Below are positions 16,739 through 26,406 of a stretch of 64,000 nucleotides of DNA, in pieces. The number at the start of each line of letters is the position of its first letter. The stretch's first letter is position 1. Below the pieces are notes generated by a model. That model was not told the origin of the DNA. It worked only from the letters and a program-made list of their open reading frames with translations, and searched no databases. A program made the translations under genes and the position numbers. Origin of the DNA: Methylobacterium symbioticum (GTDB taxonomy: Bacteria; Pseudomonadota; Alphaproteobacteria; Rhizobiales; Beijerinckiaceae); contig NZ_CABFPH010000020.1 of the NCBI RefSeq assembly GCF_902141845.1, forward strand, positions 1 through 64,000, in the 5' to 3' direction.

Positions 16739-16833
16739 TCCCAAGGGGTCACCCCTTTGGCGGGGTGCCGGGGCTGAGCCCTGGCCCTCTTCCCGGGCTC
16801 CGCCCGGACCTGCCAAAGGCCTGAGGCCTTTGG
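16739..16833. repeat. GC-rich hairpin repeat upstream of the acid phosphatase gene
   Basis: Three hairpins: CCAAGGGG/CCCCTTTGG, the 15-base CCGGGC-TCC-GCCCGG (16793-16807), and CCAAAGGCC-TGA-GGCCTTTGG (16813-16833). Sequence blocks are shared with the elements at 11.63, 33.98 and 49.71 kb. It fills most of the 257-bp gap between two genes on the minus strand, at the 5' side of the phosphatase gene and the 3' side of the hydrolase gene. Confidence 0.65.
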
Positions 16834-16843
16834 AAACCCGATC

Positions 16844-17716
16844 TCAGCCGGTCCGGATCGCGGCGGCGACGGAGGCCGGGTACTCCTCGTGCGGGCTGAG
16901 CGCGCCCGGGATCGGCGTGATCCGGACATGCCCGCTCGCCGCGAGAGCGTCCATCTCAGCGCCCGAACGGCGCGGCGCACGCTCCGGCCGCAGCACCTGG
17001 ATCGGCGGCAGGCCGTCCCCGAACAGGGCGAGGAAGTCGTCCCGCGTCTCGACCGTGTCCAGGCCGCCGGTGACGAAGGCGGCGGTCCCGAAGCGGCCGT
17101 TCCGGTGCCGGGTGATCGCGTGCTTCATCCGCACCAGATCGGGCGTGACGCGCTCAGGCTCGGCATAGACATGGGCGCGCATCATCCGGCCGATGATCGG
17201 CGGGCTGATATTGATCCGGTAGAGCGCCTCGCCGACGAGCGGCGCCTCGACGGCCCGGCGGATGCGCCCGAAGAGCGGCCTGCGCTCCGGCCCCATCGCG
17301 GTGGGCAGGGGCCCGCGCCAAGTCGGCGCGACTAGGACGAGGCGGGAGAAGGCGCTCGGACACCGCCGGGCCGCCGCGACGAGATAGCCCGCCGCGTGGC
17401 CGGCGCCGATGCCCAGCGCGTAGGGGCCGGGCAGCCGCGCCAGCAGGGCGTCGAGGAAGCCGTGCAGGGTCTGCGGAGCGAGGGGCAGCCGCGGACGCGT
17501 GCGGTCGCCGAAGCCGGGCCAGTCAGGCACGAGGCAGCGGTGGTCGCCGCCGAGTTCCTCGGCGAGGCCGTGCATCTCGGCCCGCGCCGAGATGGTCGAG
17601 AGCGCCGGCAGCAGGAGGGCCGGCGCCCCGTGGCCGATCACGTCGATCGGGGTCGGGCAGGGGAAGGCGCCGACCGTGAGGTCGAGGTTGCGCGTCTCCT
17701 GCCGCAGGGCCGCCAT
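16844..17716 (-). CDS. Alpha/beta-hydrolase-fold protein lacking the catalytic serine
   Basis: A 290-residue alpha/beta hydrolase homologue encoded 17 bp downstream of dapD. The oxyanion strand (GAPALLLPALSTIS), the DWPGFGDRTRP turn and helix pattern are typical. However, the nucleophile elbow reads G102-I-G-A-G106, with Gly at the position where GxSxG has Ser. No Asp or Cys substitutes there. Either the protein uses another residue, or it is a non-enzymatic fold, as known for some plant receptors and bacterial scaffold proteins. The downstream sequence keeps a plausible C-terminal SPHEEYP histidine. The start at MAALRQETR follows the dapD stop closely; longer in-frame starts overlap dapD. 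Confidence 0.75.
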   Translation of the reverse strand: MAALRQETRNLDLTVGAFPCPTPIDVIGHGAPALLLPALSTISARAEMHGLAEELGGDHRCLVPDWPGFGDRTRPRLPLAPQTLHGFLDALLARLPGPYALGIGAGHAAGYLVAAARRCPSAFSRLVLVAPTWRGPLPTAMGPERRPLFGRIRRAVEAPLVGEALYRINISPPIIGRMMRAHVYAEPERVTPDLVRMKHAITRHRNGRFGTAAFVTGGLDTVETRDDFLALFGDGLPPIQVLRPERAPRRSGAEMDALAASGHVRITPIPGALSPHEEYPASVAAAIRTG

Positions 17717-17733
17717 CGGACCGCTCGCCGGGC

Positions 17734-18588
17734 TCAGTCTCGGAGCAGCTCGTTGATGCCGGTCTTGGCGCGCGTGCCGGCATCGACGCGCTTCACGATG
17801 ACCGCGCAGTAGAGGTTCGGGCCGGGCGTCCCGTCCGGCAGCGGCTTGCCGGGCATCGTCCCTGAGACCACCACGGAGTAGGGCGGCACGCGGCCGTAGA
17901 AGACCTCGCCGGTGGCGCGGTCGACGATGCGGGTCGAGGCGCCGAGATAGACGCCCATCGAGAGCACGCTGCCCTCGCCGACGATCACGCCCTCGGCCAC
18001 CTCGGCGCGGGCACCGATGAAGCAATTGTCCTCGATCACCACCGGGTTGGCCTGCAGCGGCTCCAGCACGCCGCCGATGCCGGCGCCGCCGGAGATGTGG
18101 CAGTTCCTGCCGATCTGCGCGCAGGAGCCGACCGTCGCCCAGGTGTCGACCATGGTCGCCTCGCCGACATAGGCGCCGAGATTGACGAAGGAGGGCATCA
18201 GCACCGCGCCCGGCGCGATGAAGGCGCTGCGGCGCACGACGGCGCCCGGCACCGCACGGAAGCCCGCGGCGCGGAAGCGCTCGGCATCCCAGCCGTCGAA
18301 CTTCGAGGGCACCTTGTCCCACCAGGAGGCGCCGCCGGGGGCGCCCGCGATCAGGTCCATGTCGGTGAGGCGGAAGGAGAGCAGCACCGCCTTCTTCAGC
18401 CACTGGTTGACCTGCCAGTCGCTCCCGGACTTCTCGGCGACGCGGGCCTTGCCGGAATCGAGCAGGTTCAGCGCCGTCTCCACCGCGTCGCGCACGGGAC
18501 CGCGCGTGCTGGCGTCGATGGTGGCGCGCTCCTCCCAGGCGTTCTCGATGGTGCGCGCGAGATCGGCGTGGGCTTCAGCCTCGGACAT
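17734..18588 (-). CDS. dapD: Tetrahydrodipicolinate N-succinyltransferase
   Basis: Converts tetrahydrodipicolinate plus succinyl-CoA to N-succinyl-2-amino-6-oxopimelate on the lysine/meso-DAP route, supplying peptidoglycan. The 284-residue protein has the helical N-domain (FRLTDMDLI) and a left-handed beta-helix of hexapeptide repeats ([21 protein letters not shown] and following), then [20 protein letters not shown]. It ends [27 protein letters not shown], as usual. GGAAGAG lies before the ATG. It heads a two-gene unit with the serine-less hydrolase. dapC/dapE are not in view. Confidence 0.96.
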   Translation of the reverse strand: MSEAEAHADLARTIENAWEERATIDASTRGPVRDAVETALNLLDSGKARVAEKSGSDWQVNQWLKKAVLLSFRLTDMDLIAGAPGGASWWDKVPSKFDGWDAERFRAAGFRAVPGAVVRRSAFIAPGAVLMPSFVNLGAYVGEATMVDTWATVGSCAQIGRNCHISGGAGIGGVLEPLQANPVVIEDNCFIGARAEVAEGVIVGEGSVLSMGVYLGASTRIVDRATGEVFYGRVPPYSVVVSGTMPGKPLPDGTPGPNLYCAVIVKRVDAGTRAKTGINELLRD

Positions 18589-18688
18589 GGCTCTTCCGGC
18601 TCGAATAGGGGCAATGGGAAGGCCCGTGCTTACAGAGGCGCGCCTGCCCTGTCACCCTGATCGCGCGGCGTGGCCCGCGCAGGCGGCA

Positions 18689-19141
18689 TCAGGGGCCGGA
18701 AAACTGCGCCTCGAGCCGGGCGAGATCCGCCGACAGCGCCGCCAGATCCTCGGCCAGGGCGTCGTGGATCGCCGTTGCGGCCGCGGGGAACTCCGCCATC
18801 AGCCGGCGCACGAGGATCGGCGTCACGCGCATCACGTCGGCGGCCTCGGCCGCGCGGGCCTCGCAGGGGCGCTCGCCGCCCGTGAAGAGGGCGAGCTGCC
18901 CGATCAGCGCCGAGCGGCCGGCCGTCACCGGCTCGGCCCCGCCGGCCCGCGGCGTCAGCCGGAGCGTGCCGGCCATCACCACGAAGGCGCCGTCCGCCGG
19001 ATCGCCCGGACGGAACAGCACCTCGTCCGCCGCGAGCATGCGCCGCTCCGAGGCGAAGGTGATCAGGCGCAGGGCGTCCGGCCCGAAGAAGCGGAACAGC
19101 GGCGCGGCAGCGAGAATCGCGATGTCGTCGTCGAGTCCCAA
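18689..19141 (-). CDS. Stand-alone cyclic-nucleotide-binding (CRP-like N-terminal) domain protein
   Basis: A 150-residue protein that is essentially one cNMP-binding beta-roll: LFRFFGPDALRLITFASERRMLAADEVLFRPGDPADGAF is the typical start, followed by IGQLALFTGGERPCEARAAE, which replaces the phosphate-binding cassette, and a C-terminal helix. There is no DNA-binding helix-turn-helix, channel or kinase domain. The frame opens with TTG preceded by GGAG at a good distance; no ATG is available. It lies between dapD and the response regulator, same strand. Ligand unknown; the pattern R-P-C-E-A fits a weakly conserved cNMP pocket. Confidence 0.78.
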   Translation of the reverse strand: MGLDDDIAILAAAPLFRFFGPDALRLITFASERRMLAADEVLFRPGDPADGAFVVMAGTLRLTPRAGGAEPVTAGRSALIGQLALFTGGERPCEARAAEAADVMRVTPILVRRLMAEFPAAATAIHDALAEDLAALSADLARLEAQFSGP

Positions 19142-19247
19142 CGCGCGCGGCTCCGGGTTGCATGGCAGGCAATCCGGTGAGCTTTAGCGGAACCGTATCC
19201 GCCGCACGAGAGGGCAGGGCGGGGAAGACGCGGCGACCGGGTCGGGA

Positions 19248-19931
19248 TCAGGGCAGGAGCTTGTAGCCGCCGCCCTCCGTCACCAGGATCGCGGCGGTGG
19301 CCGGGTTCGGCTCGATCTTCTGGCGCAGCCGGTAGATATGGGTCTCCAGCGTGTGCGTGGTGACATGGGCGTTGTAGCCCCAGACCTCGGCGAGCAGGGT
19401 GTCCCGCCCCACCACCTCGCGCCCGGCGCGGTAGAGGAAGCGCAGGATCGCGGTCTCCTTCTCGGTGAGCTTCAGCTTCGAGCCGCGCTCGCCGATGAGG
19501 AGCTTCGCCCCGGGCCGGAAGGTGTAGGGGCCGATCTGGAAGACGGCGTCCTCCGAGGCCTCGTGGCTGCGCAGATGCGCCCGGATGCGGGCGAGCAGGA
19601 TGGCGAACTTGAACGGCTTGGTGACGTAGTCGTTCGCCCCAGCCTCCAGCCCCTCGACGGTATCCTCTTCGGAATCCTGCGCGGTGAGCATGATGACCGG
19701 GCCGCGATAGCCGTTGCGGCGCATCAGGCGCACCGCCTCGCGCCCGTCCATGTCGGGCAGGCCGACATCCATCACCGCGAGGTCGATCCGATCCTCCGCC
19801 ACCGTGGCGACCGCCGCCTCGGCGGTCGCGGCGCCGACCACGGTGAACTCGTCGTAGGCGTCGAACTGCTCGGTCAAGGTCTCGCGCAGGATCGCGTCGT
19901 CGTCGCAGATCAGGAGGCGGTAGGCATTCAT
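19248..19931 (-). CDS. OmpR-family response regulator
   Basis: A 227-residue two-component regulator. The receiver domain has the acidic pair CDDD (residues 9-12), phospho-acceptor Asp55 in DLAVMDVGLPDMDG, and YVTKPFKF with the conserved Lys. The winged-helix DNA-binding domain contains LTEKETAILRFLYRAGREVVGRDTLL and ends THTLETHIYRLRQKIEPN. No histidine kinase gene is beside it. It is divergent from an L,D-transpeptidase gene across 260 bp, suggesting a role in envelope control; its arrangement recalls CenR-type regulators, but I would not assign that name. The start at MNAYRLLICDDD is standard. Confidence 0.92.
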   Translation of the reverse strand: MNAYRLLICDDDAILRETLTEQFDAYDEFTVVGAATAEAAVATVAEDRIDLAVMDVGLPDMDGREAVRLMRRNGYRGPVIMLTAQDSEEDTVEGLEAGANDYVTKPFKFAILLARIRAHLRSHEASEDAVFQIGPYTFRPGAKLLIGERGSKLKLTEKETAILRFLYRAGREVVGRDTLLAEVWGYNAHVTTHTLETHIYRLRQKIEPNPATAAILVTEGGGYKLLP

Positions 19932-20191
19932 CGTCCGGTCACTCTCGGGGGACGCAACGGGCCGGGCCGAGGAGGACCGACGCGGCATCCCGACGGGAAC
20001 CGGGACAGCGGACGGAAGGCAACCCCCCAGCACCGGACAATCTTGGTCCGGGCATATGCATCAGAATAATGCGGTTTTCTCGCCAGGGAATTGCCTTGCG
20101 CGCAATTCGTCCATTTTTTTGCTTTTCGCTAGGCCCGGCTCTACGAGCCGCCCCGAAGGCTCCGGCCTGAAACCGCCCGATCGAGAGCTCG

Positions 20192-20755
20192 ATGAGACCC
20201 GTCGCGAAGGCCGCCCGACCCGTCCGGACCACGCTCGTCAGCCTGCGCGTCCGTCCCCAGGTCGGCGACCGGCGGCGCGGCCAGCTCCTCGTGCCCGGCA
20301 CCGTCATCCCCTGCGCCCTGGGCGCCGGCGGGATCGTGCGGGCGAAGCGGGAGGGCGATGGCGGCTCGCCGCGCGGCCGGCTGCGCCTGCTCGGGGGGGC
20401 CTTCCGGCTCGATCGGCTCGGGCGGCGTCCCCTCACCGGCCTCACCTTACGCCCGACCCGGCCGTCCGACGGCTGGTGCGACGACCCGCGCGACCCGCGC
20501 TACAACAGGCCGATCCGCCTGCCCGCGCCCGGTATCAGCGCCGAGCGGATGTGGCGCGAGGACGGCCTCTACGACGTGGTGCTCGATCTCGGCCATAACC
20601 GCGGCCCGATCCGGCCGGGGCGGGGCTCGGCGATCTTCCTGCACGTGGCGCGGCCCGGGTTTAAGCCTACCGAAGGTTGTGTCGCTCTCCGGCTTCCCGA
20701 TCTTTTACGCCTCCTGCGTCGGATTGGCCCGCAGACGCACCTCCTGATACCTTGA
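20192..20755 (+). CDS. L,D-transpeptidase catalytic-domain protein (YkuD family)
   Basis: Predicted to form or alter peptidoglycan cross-links or attach proteins to the wall through a catalytic cysteine. The 187-residue protein has SAIFLHVARPGFKPTEGCVAL near residues 147-167, containing the HxxxG-like and (S/T)xGC motifs of the YkuD domain. WCDDPRDPRYNRPIRLP and LGHNRGPIRPG match the short, cytoplasmic-looking Gram-negative subclass. No classical signal peptide is visible, only an Arg-rich N-terminus. It is divergent from the OmpR-type regulator, with an AT-rich shared promoter region. Confidence 0.82.
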   Translation: MRPVAKAARPVRTTLVSLRVRPQVGDRRRGQLLVPGTVIPCALGAGGIVRAKREGDGGSPRGRLRLLGGAFRLDRLGRRPLTGLTLRPTRPSDGWCDDPRDPRYNRPIRLPAPGISAERMWREDGLYDVVLDLGHNRGPIRPGRGSAIFLHVARPGFKPTEGCVALRLPDLLRLLRRIGPQTHLLIP

Positions 20756-20962
20756 CCGTACGGCCTCCACGTTCAATCAGAAGCTGCGTTTCCGACGGCA
20801 CTCCGGCAAACGGCCGCACGGCCCGTCACCGGGTGTGACGCATTCTGATAGAGGTATCCCAGGGGACGCCCGCCGACGGCGCCATGGCACGAGGGCGAAC
20901 GCTCGGCGACCGGGCGTTTCGTGTCCCCATCCGCGGACGCTTGCACGAGGAGAGCACGCCCG

Positions 20963-21424
20963 ATGTCCCCACGCCCACGGCCGGTCGCCAGGGACGCGCA
21001 CGAGCCCGGCACGGCGGCCTCACCCTGCCATTGTCTCACCGTCCGCCAGGCGGCGCGGCATGTCACGCAGCTCTACGACCGTCATCTCGCCGCGGTCGGC
21101 CTGCGCTCGACCCAGTACGCCGTGCTCGCGGTGCTCGACCGGAACAGCCCGCTCGCGGTGAACGAATTGGCGCAGCAGCTGGTGATGGACCGGACGGCCA
21201 CGGGGCGGGCCCTGCGCCCTCTGGAACGCGAGGGCCTCGTGCATATCGGCGCGGGCCGCGATGCCCGCACGCGAGCCCTGAGCCTCACGCCCGCCGGGCT
21301 GAAGCGCCTCGACGCGGCCCGGGCCCCATGGAGCCGCGCCCAGGCCGCCTTCGAGGCGCAGTACGGCACCGCGGAGGCCGATGCGCTGCGCCTGTCGCTC
21401 GCCCGGGTGGTCGGGAGGGGCTGA
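20963..21424 (+). CDS. MarR-family transcriptional regulator with N-terminal Cys pair
   Basis: A 153-residue winged-helix repressor. After a disordered start comes CHCLTVRQAARHVTQLYDRHLAAVGL, the dimerisation helix; then QYAVLAVLDRNSPLAVNELAQQLVMDRTATGRALRPLEREGLV, the recognition helix and wing (DARTRALSLTPAG). The C-x-C near residue 24 is typical of a subgroup of MarR proteins with possible redox sensing; that role is inference. A GGAGAG ribosome site lies eight bases before the chosen ATG. It converges on yggS; its targets are not obvious from the neighbours. Confidence 0.87.
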   Translation: MSPRPRPVARDAHEPGTAASPCHCLTVRQAARHVTQLYDRHLAAVGLRSTQYAVLAVLDRNSPLAVNELAQQLVMDRTATGRALRPLEREGLVHIGAGRDARTRALSLTPAGLKRLDAARAPWSRAQAAFEAQYGTAEADALRLSLARVVGRG

Positions 21425-21440
21425 CCGCGCCCGTTCCGGA

Positions 21441-22232
21441 TCAGGCCTTGCGGGCGCGGGCCCCAAAGATCGCCGTGCCGACCCGGACATGGGTGGCGCC
21501 GAGCTGGATCGCGGCCGGGTAGTCGGCGCTCATGCCCATCGAGAGGATCGGCAGGTTGTGCCGTTCGGCGATCCGCGCCAGCAGGGCGAAATGGGCGGAG
21601 GGCGGGTCCTCCACCGGGGGCACGCACATCAGGCCCTGGATCGCGAGCCCGTGCGTGTCCCGGCACTCGGCCAGCAGCGCATCGACCTGATCGGGCGCCA
21701 CGCCGCCCTTCTGCGGCTCGTCGCCCGTGTTGACCTGGATCAGGAGCTTGGGCGTCCGGCCCGTGCGCGCGATCTCCTTGGCGAGCGCCGCGGCGAGGGA
21801 GAGCCGGTCGAGGGAGTGGATCACGTCGAACAGGTCCACCGCCTCGCGGGCCTTGTTCGACTGGAGCGGGCCGACGAGGTGCAGCTCCACATCCGGGTAG
21901 CGCGCCTTCAGCGCGGGCCACTTCGCCTTCGATTCCTGCACGTAGTTCTCGCCGAACAGGCGCTGCCCGGCCTCGAGCGCCGGCAGGATGGCCTCGGCCG
22001 GCACCGTCTTCGACACCGCCACGAGATGGACGCCCGCCGGATCGCGACCGCAATCCTCGGCGGCCTGTCCGATGCCGGCCCGCACCTCCGCGAGACCCGC
22101 CGCGACGTCGGCCTCGCCGACCGGGGGACGCGCAGCGGGGGAGGGGGCGGTCTCGCGCATGCCGGCCTCTCGCGTGGCGCTGTTGGCTCTATCGGTCTCG
22201 GGCGTATCGGTGTCGGGCGTGGCCATGGTCAT
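21441..22232 (-). CDS. yggS: YggS/PROSC-family PLP-binding homeostasis protein
   Basis: Binds pyridoxal phosphate on a TIM-barrel without known catalytic activity and keeps vitamin B6 and amino acid pools balanced. Lys75 in VHLVAVSKTVP is the PLP-binding residue, followed by FGENYVQESKAKW, LHLVGPLQSNKAREAV, LLIQVNTGDEPQKGG, and the phosphate-binding LSMGMSADYPAAIQLGATHVRVGTAIFG. The frame has about 40 low-complexity residues before the family start; an internal ATG at residue 25 may be the true start. It is divergent from leuS across about 190 bp. Confidence 0.92.
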   Translation of the reverse strand: MTMATPDTDTPETDRANSATREAGMRETAPSPAARPPVGEADVAAGLAEVRAGIGQAAEDCGRDPAGVHLVAVSKTVPAEAILPALEAGQRLFGENYVQESKAKWPALKARYPDVELHLVGPLQSNKAREAVDLFDVIHSLDRLSLAAALAKEIARTGRTPKLLIQVNTGDEPQKGGVAPDQVDALLAECRDTHGLAIQGLMCVPPVEDPPSAHFALLARIAERHNLPILSMGMSADYPAAIQLGATHVRVGTAIFGARARKA

Positions 22233-22425
22233 GTCCGGCTGTCGGGGCTGGCGAGGGACCTACCAGCCCGAACGCCGACCGCAAGCGCTCCGCTCCCGCA
22301 GGGCGGTCCTGCAGCCTCCGCGTTGACCGCATCGGCCGTGAATATGCTAGTGCCGCCCGAGACCCAGCGCGTCCCGGGCCCCGAGACGCCCGCGCGCGCC
22401 CGATCCCAGCGCCTCGATCCGAGCC

Positions 22426-25023
22426 ATGACGAATTCGAACCCGACCGCGCCCGAGCGCTACAACGCCAAGGATGCCGAGCCGCGCTGGCAGGAGGCCTGG
22501 GCGCAGGCAAAGATCTTCGAGACGCCGAACGACGATCCCCGCCCGAAATACTACGTGCTGGAGATGTTCCCCTATCCGTCGGGGCGCATCCATATGGGCC
22601 ATGTGCGCAACTACGCGATGGGCGACGTGGTGGCCCGCTACAAGCGGGCCAAGGGCTTCAACGTGCTGCACCCGATGGGCTGGGACGCCTTCGGCCTGCC
22701 GGCCGAGAACGCCGCCATGGAGCGCAAGGTCAACCCGCGCGACTGGACTTACGCCAACATCGGGACCATGCGCGGCCAGTTGCAGAGCATGGGCCTGTCG
22801 CTCGACTGGAGCCGCGAGATCGCGACCTGCGATCCGGCCTATTACAAGCACCAGCAGCGCATGTTCCTGGACTTCCTGGAGAAGGGTCTCGTCACGCGCC
22901 GCACGGCCAAGGTGAACTGGGACCCGGTCGATCACACCGTGCTCGCCAACGAGCAGGTGATCGATGGGCGCGGCTGGCGCTCGGGCGCGCTCGTCGAGAG
23001 CCGCGAACTGACCCAGTGGTTCTTCAAGATCACGGATTTCGCCGAGGAGCTGCTCGGGGCGCTCGACGGCCTGGAACGCTGGCCGGAGAAGGTCCGGCTG
23101 ATGCAGAAGAACTGGATCGGCAAGTCGGAAGGGCTTGAGGTCCGCTTCGCGCTCACCCGCGCCGTCCATGAACAGACCGAGGTCAAGGTCTATACGACGC
23201 GGCCCGACACCCTGTTCGGCGCGAAGTTCCTGGCCATCGCCGCCGACCATCCGCTCGCCTCCGCTCTGGCGGCGGGCAACCCGGCACTGCAGACCTTCAT
23301 CGAGGAGTGCCGCCGCATCGGCACCGCCCAGGAGGCGATCGACACGGCCGAGAAACTCGGGTTCGAGACCGGGCTGAAGGTCCGCCACCCCCTCGACCCG
23401 GCCTGGGAGCTGCCGGTCTATGTCGCGAACTTCGTGCTGATGGAGTACGGCACCGGCGCCGTGTTCGGCTGCCCGGCCCACGACCAGCGCGACCTCGACT
23501 TCGCCAACAAGTACGGCCTCGGCAACACGCCGGTGGTCTGCCCGGAAGGGCAGGAGGCGGCGAGCTTCGTCATCACCGACACCGCCTATGACGGCGATGG
23601 GCGGATGATCAATTCGCGCTTCCTCGACGGGATGAGCGCGCATGAGGCCTTCGAGGCGGTGGCGAACCGGCTTGAGGCGGAGGTGCTCACCGGCAAGCCC
23701 GTCGCGGCGCGCAAGGTGCAGTTCCGCCTGCGCGACTGGGGCGTGTCGCGACAGCGCTACTGGGGCTGCCCGATCCCGATCATCCACTGCGAGTCCTGCG
23801 GTCCGGTGCCGGTGCCCGTGGCGGACCTGCCGGTGAAGCTGCCCGAGACGGTCTCCTTCGACCAGCCCGGCAACCCGCTCGAGCGCGATCACGCTTGGCG
23901 CAACGTGCCCTGCCCGAAATGCGGGGCTGCGGCGCGGCGCGAGACCGACACCATGGACACCTTCGTGGATTCGTCCTGGTACTTCGCCCGCTTCACCGCG
24001 CCCTGGCTCACGGACGCGCCGACCGAGCGCAAGGCGGTCGATCACTGGCTCGCGGTCGATCAATATATCGGTGGCATCGAGCACGCGATCCTGCACCTGC
24101 TCTATGCCCGCTTCTTCACCCGGGCGATGCGCGAGACCGGCTGGTCGGGCGTGGCCGAGCCCTTCGCCGGCCTGTTCACGCAGGGCATGGTCGTCCACGA
24201 GACCTACAAGGACGAAGGCGGCGCCTGGGTGCCGCCCGCCGAGATCCGCTTCGAGAGCGAGGCCGGCGAGCGCAAGGCGTTCCACGTGAAAACCGCGGCG
24301 CCCATCGCCATCGGCGCCATCGAGAAGATGTCGAAGTCGAAGAAGAACGTGGTCGACCCCGACGACATCATCGCGAGCTACGGCGCCGATACCGCGCGCT
24401 GGTTCATGCTCTCCGACTCGCCGCCCGAGCGCGACGTGATCTGGACGGAGGAGGGCGTGCAGGGCGCCGCCCGCTTCGTGCAGCGCGTCTGGCGCCTCGT
24501 GAACGCGGCGACCCAGGCTGCGGGCGACGGCGCCGCCGACCTCGCCTTGCGCAAGGCTGCACACCGGGCACTGGCGGGTGTCGGGGAGGATGTGGAGCGC
24601 CTGCGCTTCAACCGCTGTGTCGCCCAGGTCTACACCCTGGCCAACGCCCTGGACGAGGCGTTGCGCGGCGGCGCCGTCTCACCCGCGGCCGCGCAGGAGG
24701 CGGCCGGCATCCTCGTCCAGCTCATCGCACCGATGATGCCGCATCTCGCCGAGGAATGCTGGCAGGCGCTCGGCCGTCCCGGCCTCGTCGCGCAGGCGCC
24801 CTGGCCTCAGGTCGAGGCGGCGCTGCTCGTCGAGGACGAGATCACCCTGCCGGTCCAGATCAACGGCAAGAAGCGCGCGGACGTGACCGTGCCGCGCGAT
24901 GCGGACGCCAAGGCGGTGGAGGCCGCGACCCTGGCCCTCGAGGCCGTGCAGAAGGTTCTCGAAGGCAAGGCACCGCGGAAGGTCATCGTGGTGCCGGGCC
25001 GGATCGTGAATCTGGTGGTGTGA
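22426..25023 (+). CDS. leuS: Leucyl-tRNA synthetase
   Basis: Charges tRNA-Leu. The 865-residue class I enzyme has the HIGH-equivalent HMGH at residues 56-59, an editing CP1 domain with TTRPDTLFG, a zinc-ribbon-like CESCG...CPKCG pair, and KMSKSKKN from residue 634. It ends with the C-terminal domain [13 protein letters not shown]. Length and order are normal for proteobacterial LeuRS. In many alphaproteobacteria leuS is followed by lptE and holA; here those two are 9 kb to the left and on the other strand, so the block has been split. Its end is convergent with the esterase gene across a long hairpin. Confidence 0.98.
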   Translation: MTNSNPTAPERYNAKDAEPRWQEAWAQAKIFETPNDDPRPKYYVLEMFPYPSGRIHMGHVRNYAMGDVVARYKRAKGFNVLHPMGWDAFGLPAENAAMERKVNPRDWTYANIGTMRGQLQSMGLSLDWSREIATCDPAYYKHQQRMFLDFLEKGLVTRRTAKVNWDPVDHTVLANEQVIDGRGWRSGALVESRELTQWFFKITDFAEELLGALDGLERWPEKVRLMQKNWIGKSEGLEVRFALTRAVHEQTEVKVYTTRPDTLFGAKFLAIAADHPLASALAAGNPALQTFIEECRRIGTAQEAIDTAEKLGFETGLKVRHPLDPAWELPVYVANFVLMEYGTGAVFGCPAHDQRDLDFANKYGLGNTPVVCPEGQEAASFVITDTAYDGDGRMINSRFLDGMSAHEAFEAVANRLEAEVLTGKPVAARKVQFRLRDWGVSRQRYWGCPIPIIHCESCGPVPVPVADLPVKLPETVSFDQPGNPLERDHAWRNVPCPKCGAAARRETDTMDTFVDSSWYFARFTAPWLTDAPTERKAVDHWLAVDQYIGGIEHAILHLLYARFFTRAMRETGWSGVAEPFAGLFTQGMVVHETYKDEGGAWVPPAEIRFESEAGERKAFHVKTAAPIAIGAIEKMSKSKKNVVDPDDIIASYGADTARWFMLSDSPPERDVIWTEEGVQGAARFVQRVWRLVNAATQAAGDGAADLALRKAAHRALAGVGEDVERLRFNRCVAQVYTLANALDEALRGGAVSPAAAQEAAGILVQLIAPMMPHLAEECWQALGRPGLVAQAPWPQVEAALLVEDEITLPVQINGKKRADVTVPRDADAKAVEAATLALEAVQKVLEGKAPRKVIVVPGRIVNLVV

Positions 25024-25083
25024 ACCCGCGTTGCACCGACCGGACGCCTTCGGCCCCGGACGGTGCGCGTGGCGGACGGGTTC
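25022..25083. terminator. Long imperfect hairpin between convergent leuS and esterase genes
   Basis: GAACCCG (25022-25028) pairs with CGGGTTC (25077-25083), and GCACCG (25033-25038) with CGGTGC (25061-25066), enclosing a GC-rich inner loop. It fills the whole space between two converging stop codons and overlaps both, consistent with a shared terminator. There is no T-tract. Confidence 0.5.
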
Positions 25084-26347
25084 AGGAGGCCCGGCGCGGC
25101 GTCAGGCTGTGCTGGGCGAAGAAGTCGAGCATCGCCCGCGAGGCGTTGGGCCCGCGCGCATCCGTGTAGCTGCCGCGCGGATCGCCGCCGGACCAGGCAT
25201 GGCCGGCGCCGCGCACGCGCCAATCCTCGACCAGCACTCGGCCCGCGCCATCGGTGTAGCGCGTGCGCGTGAAGGGATGGCCGGCATCCTCGAAGCGCTC
25301 GCGGGTGACGGCGAGGCCGCCCGTGCCCGCCTGGGCGAGGACCTGATCGGCGTTGCGCACGCTGACGGTGCCGTCCTCGTCGCCGTGAAAGACGATGGTC
25401 GGCACGCGCAGCCCCGAGACGGGAGCGCCGAAGCCCGATGGATCACCTGAGCCGGGCGCGCCCACCTGCATCGCCATCAGGGCGGAGGACACGTCGCGGG
25501 CGCAGCCTGCCGCGAGCCCGGAATGGATGCCGACTGCGGCGTAGAGATCGGGATAGGCGCGGGCGATGTTGGCGGCGGCCGCGCCGCCCGCCGACATGCC
25601 GGCGATATAGACCCGTCCGGAATCGAGCCCGTGCTCGGCGATCAGCGCCCGGGTCAGCCCCGCGATGATCGCCGCCTCACCGCCCTCGCGGCCCTGGTCG
25701 CGCGGCTCGAACCAGTTCCAGCATTTCTGCCCGTTCGCGAGGCGGGACTGGCCGGGATAGACCACGTAGATCCCCGCGCGCTCGGCGAGCGGGTTCATGC
25801 CGGTCCCGGCCGCGAAATCGTCGGGCGACTGGGTGCAGCCATGCAGCATCACCAGGAGCGGCGCCTGCGCCTGCGGCCGGCTCGGGACGAAGAGCTTGTA
25901 GTCGCGCGTTCCCGCCGCGCAGCTGAACTGGCCGGCGATGAAGTCGCCGCCCGGGCTGCGGGATTCGGCACGCGGGCCGGGCTCCGGCGCGCGCTGGGCT
26001 CCACCCGCCCAGCCCTCGAGACCCTTCAGGACCGGCGCGACGACCGGCGCGACGCCGCGCCCGAGCCCGCGCACCACGGTCCCGAAGGCGGCCCGCATGC
26101 GCTCGGGGCTGAGCGCGGCCTGCGCCGCGGCGAGGCTGTCGGCCGCGGCACGCTCGTGCGGCTCGATGGTCGCCGCATGGCCGATGGCGCGACCGGAGGA
26201 TCCGGCGGGGTCCGGCCGCGCACCGAGGCCGAGCAGGCTGCGCTGGATCAGGGCGGTCGATTCATCGAGACGCCCGAGAGCGGTGAGACGGGTCGCCTCC
26301 ACCATGTCGTCGAGGCGCACAGGCGTCCGGTTGCCACGTTCGGTCAT
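25082..26347 (-). CDS. PHB-depolymerase-family esterase (LpqC-type)
   Basis: Serine esterase of the extracellular-PHB-depolymerase/feruloyl-esterase family, 421 residues. The catalytic domain starts about residue 135. It has LLVMLHGCTQSPDDFAAGTG (oxyanion hole), Ser252 in GMSAGGAAA, an Asp in IVFHGDEDGTVSV, and His in GAGHAWSGGD. An unusual 130-residue N-terminal region opens LDDMVEATRLTALGRLDESTALIQRSLLG, a feature seen in rhizobial homologues, and has no signal peptide, so an intracellular location is likely. An alternative GTG start at 26410 would overlap the upstream gene stop (GTGA) but adds 21 atypical residues. The phasin-like gene at 40.8 kb points to PHA metabolism, though the substrate here is unproven. 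Confidence 0.83.
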   Translation of the reverse strand: MTERGNRTPVRLDDMVEATRLTALGRLDESTALIQRSLLGLGARPDPAGSSGRAIGHAATIEPHERAAADSLAAAQAALSPERMRAAFGTVVRGLGRGVAPVVAPVLKGLEGWAGGAQRAPEPGPRAESRSPGGDFIAGQFSCAAGTRDYKLFVPSRPQAQAPLLVMLHGCTQSPDDFAAGTGMNPLAERAGIYVVYPGQSRLANGQKCWNWFEPRDQGREGGEAAIIAGLTRALIAEHGLDSGRVYIAGMSAGGAAAANIARAYPDLYAAVGIHSGLAAGCARDVSSALMAMQVGAPGSGDPSGFGAPVSGLRVPTIVFHGDEDGTVSVRNADQVLAQAGTGGLAVTRERFEDAGHPFTRTRYTDGAGRVLVEDWRVRGAGHAWSGGDPRGSYTDARGPNASRAMLDFFAQHSLTPRRAS

Positions 26348-26406
26348 GGGTCCTCGCGGAGTCTCTGGAAGAGGGCGGGCAAAAGGGCGGGCCTGGGCGG
26401 CCGCGG

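Noticed and set aside
24276..24293. CACGTGAAAA in leuS as a third parS
   Set aside because: Several mismatches outside the central CACGTGAA; explained by coding for FHVKT.
22189..24564. 791-codon minus-strand frame opposite leuS
   Set aside because: Antisense to conserved LeuRS motifs; a shadow.
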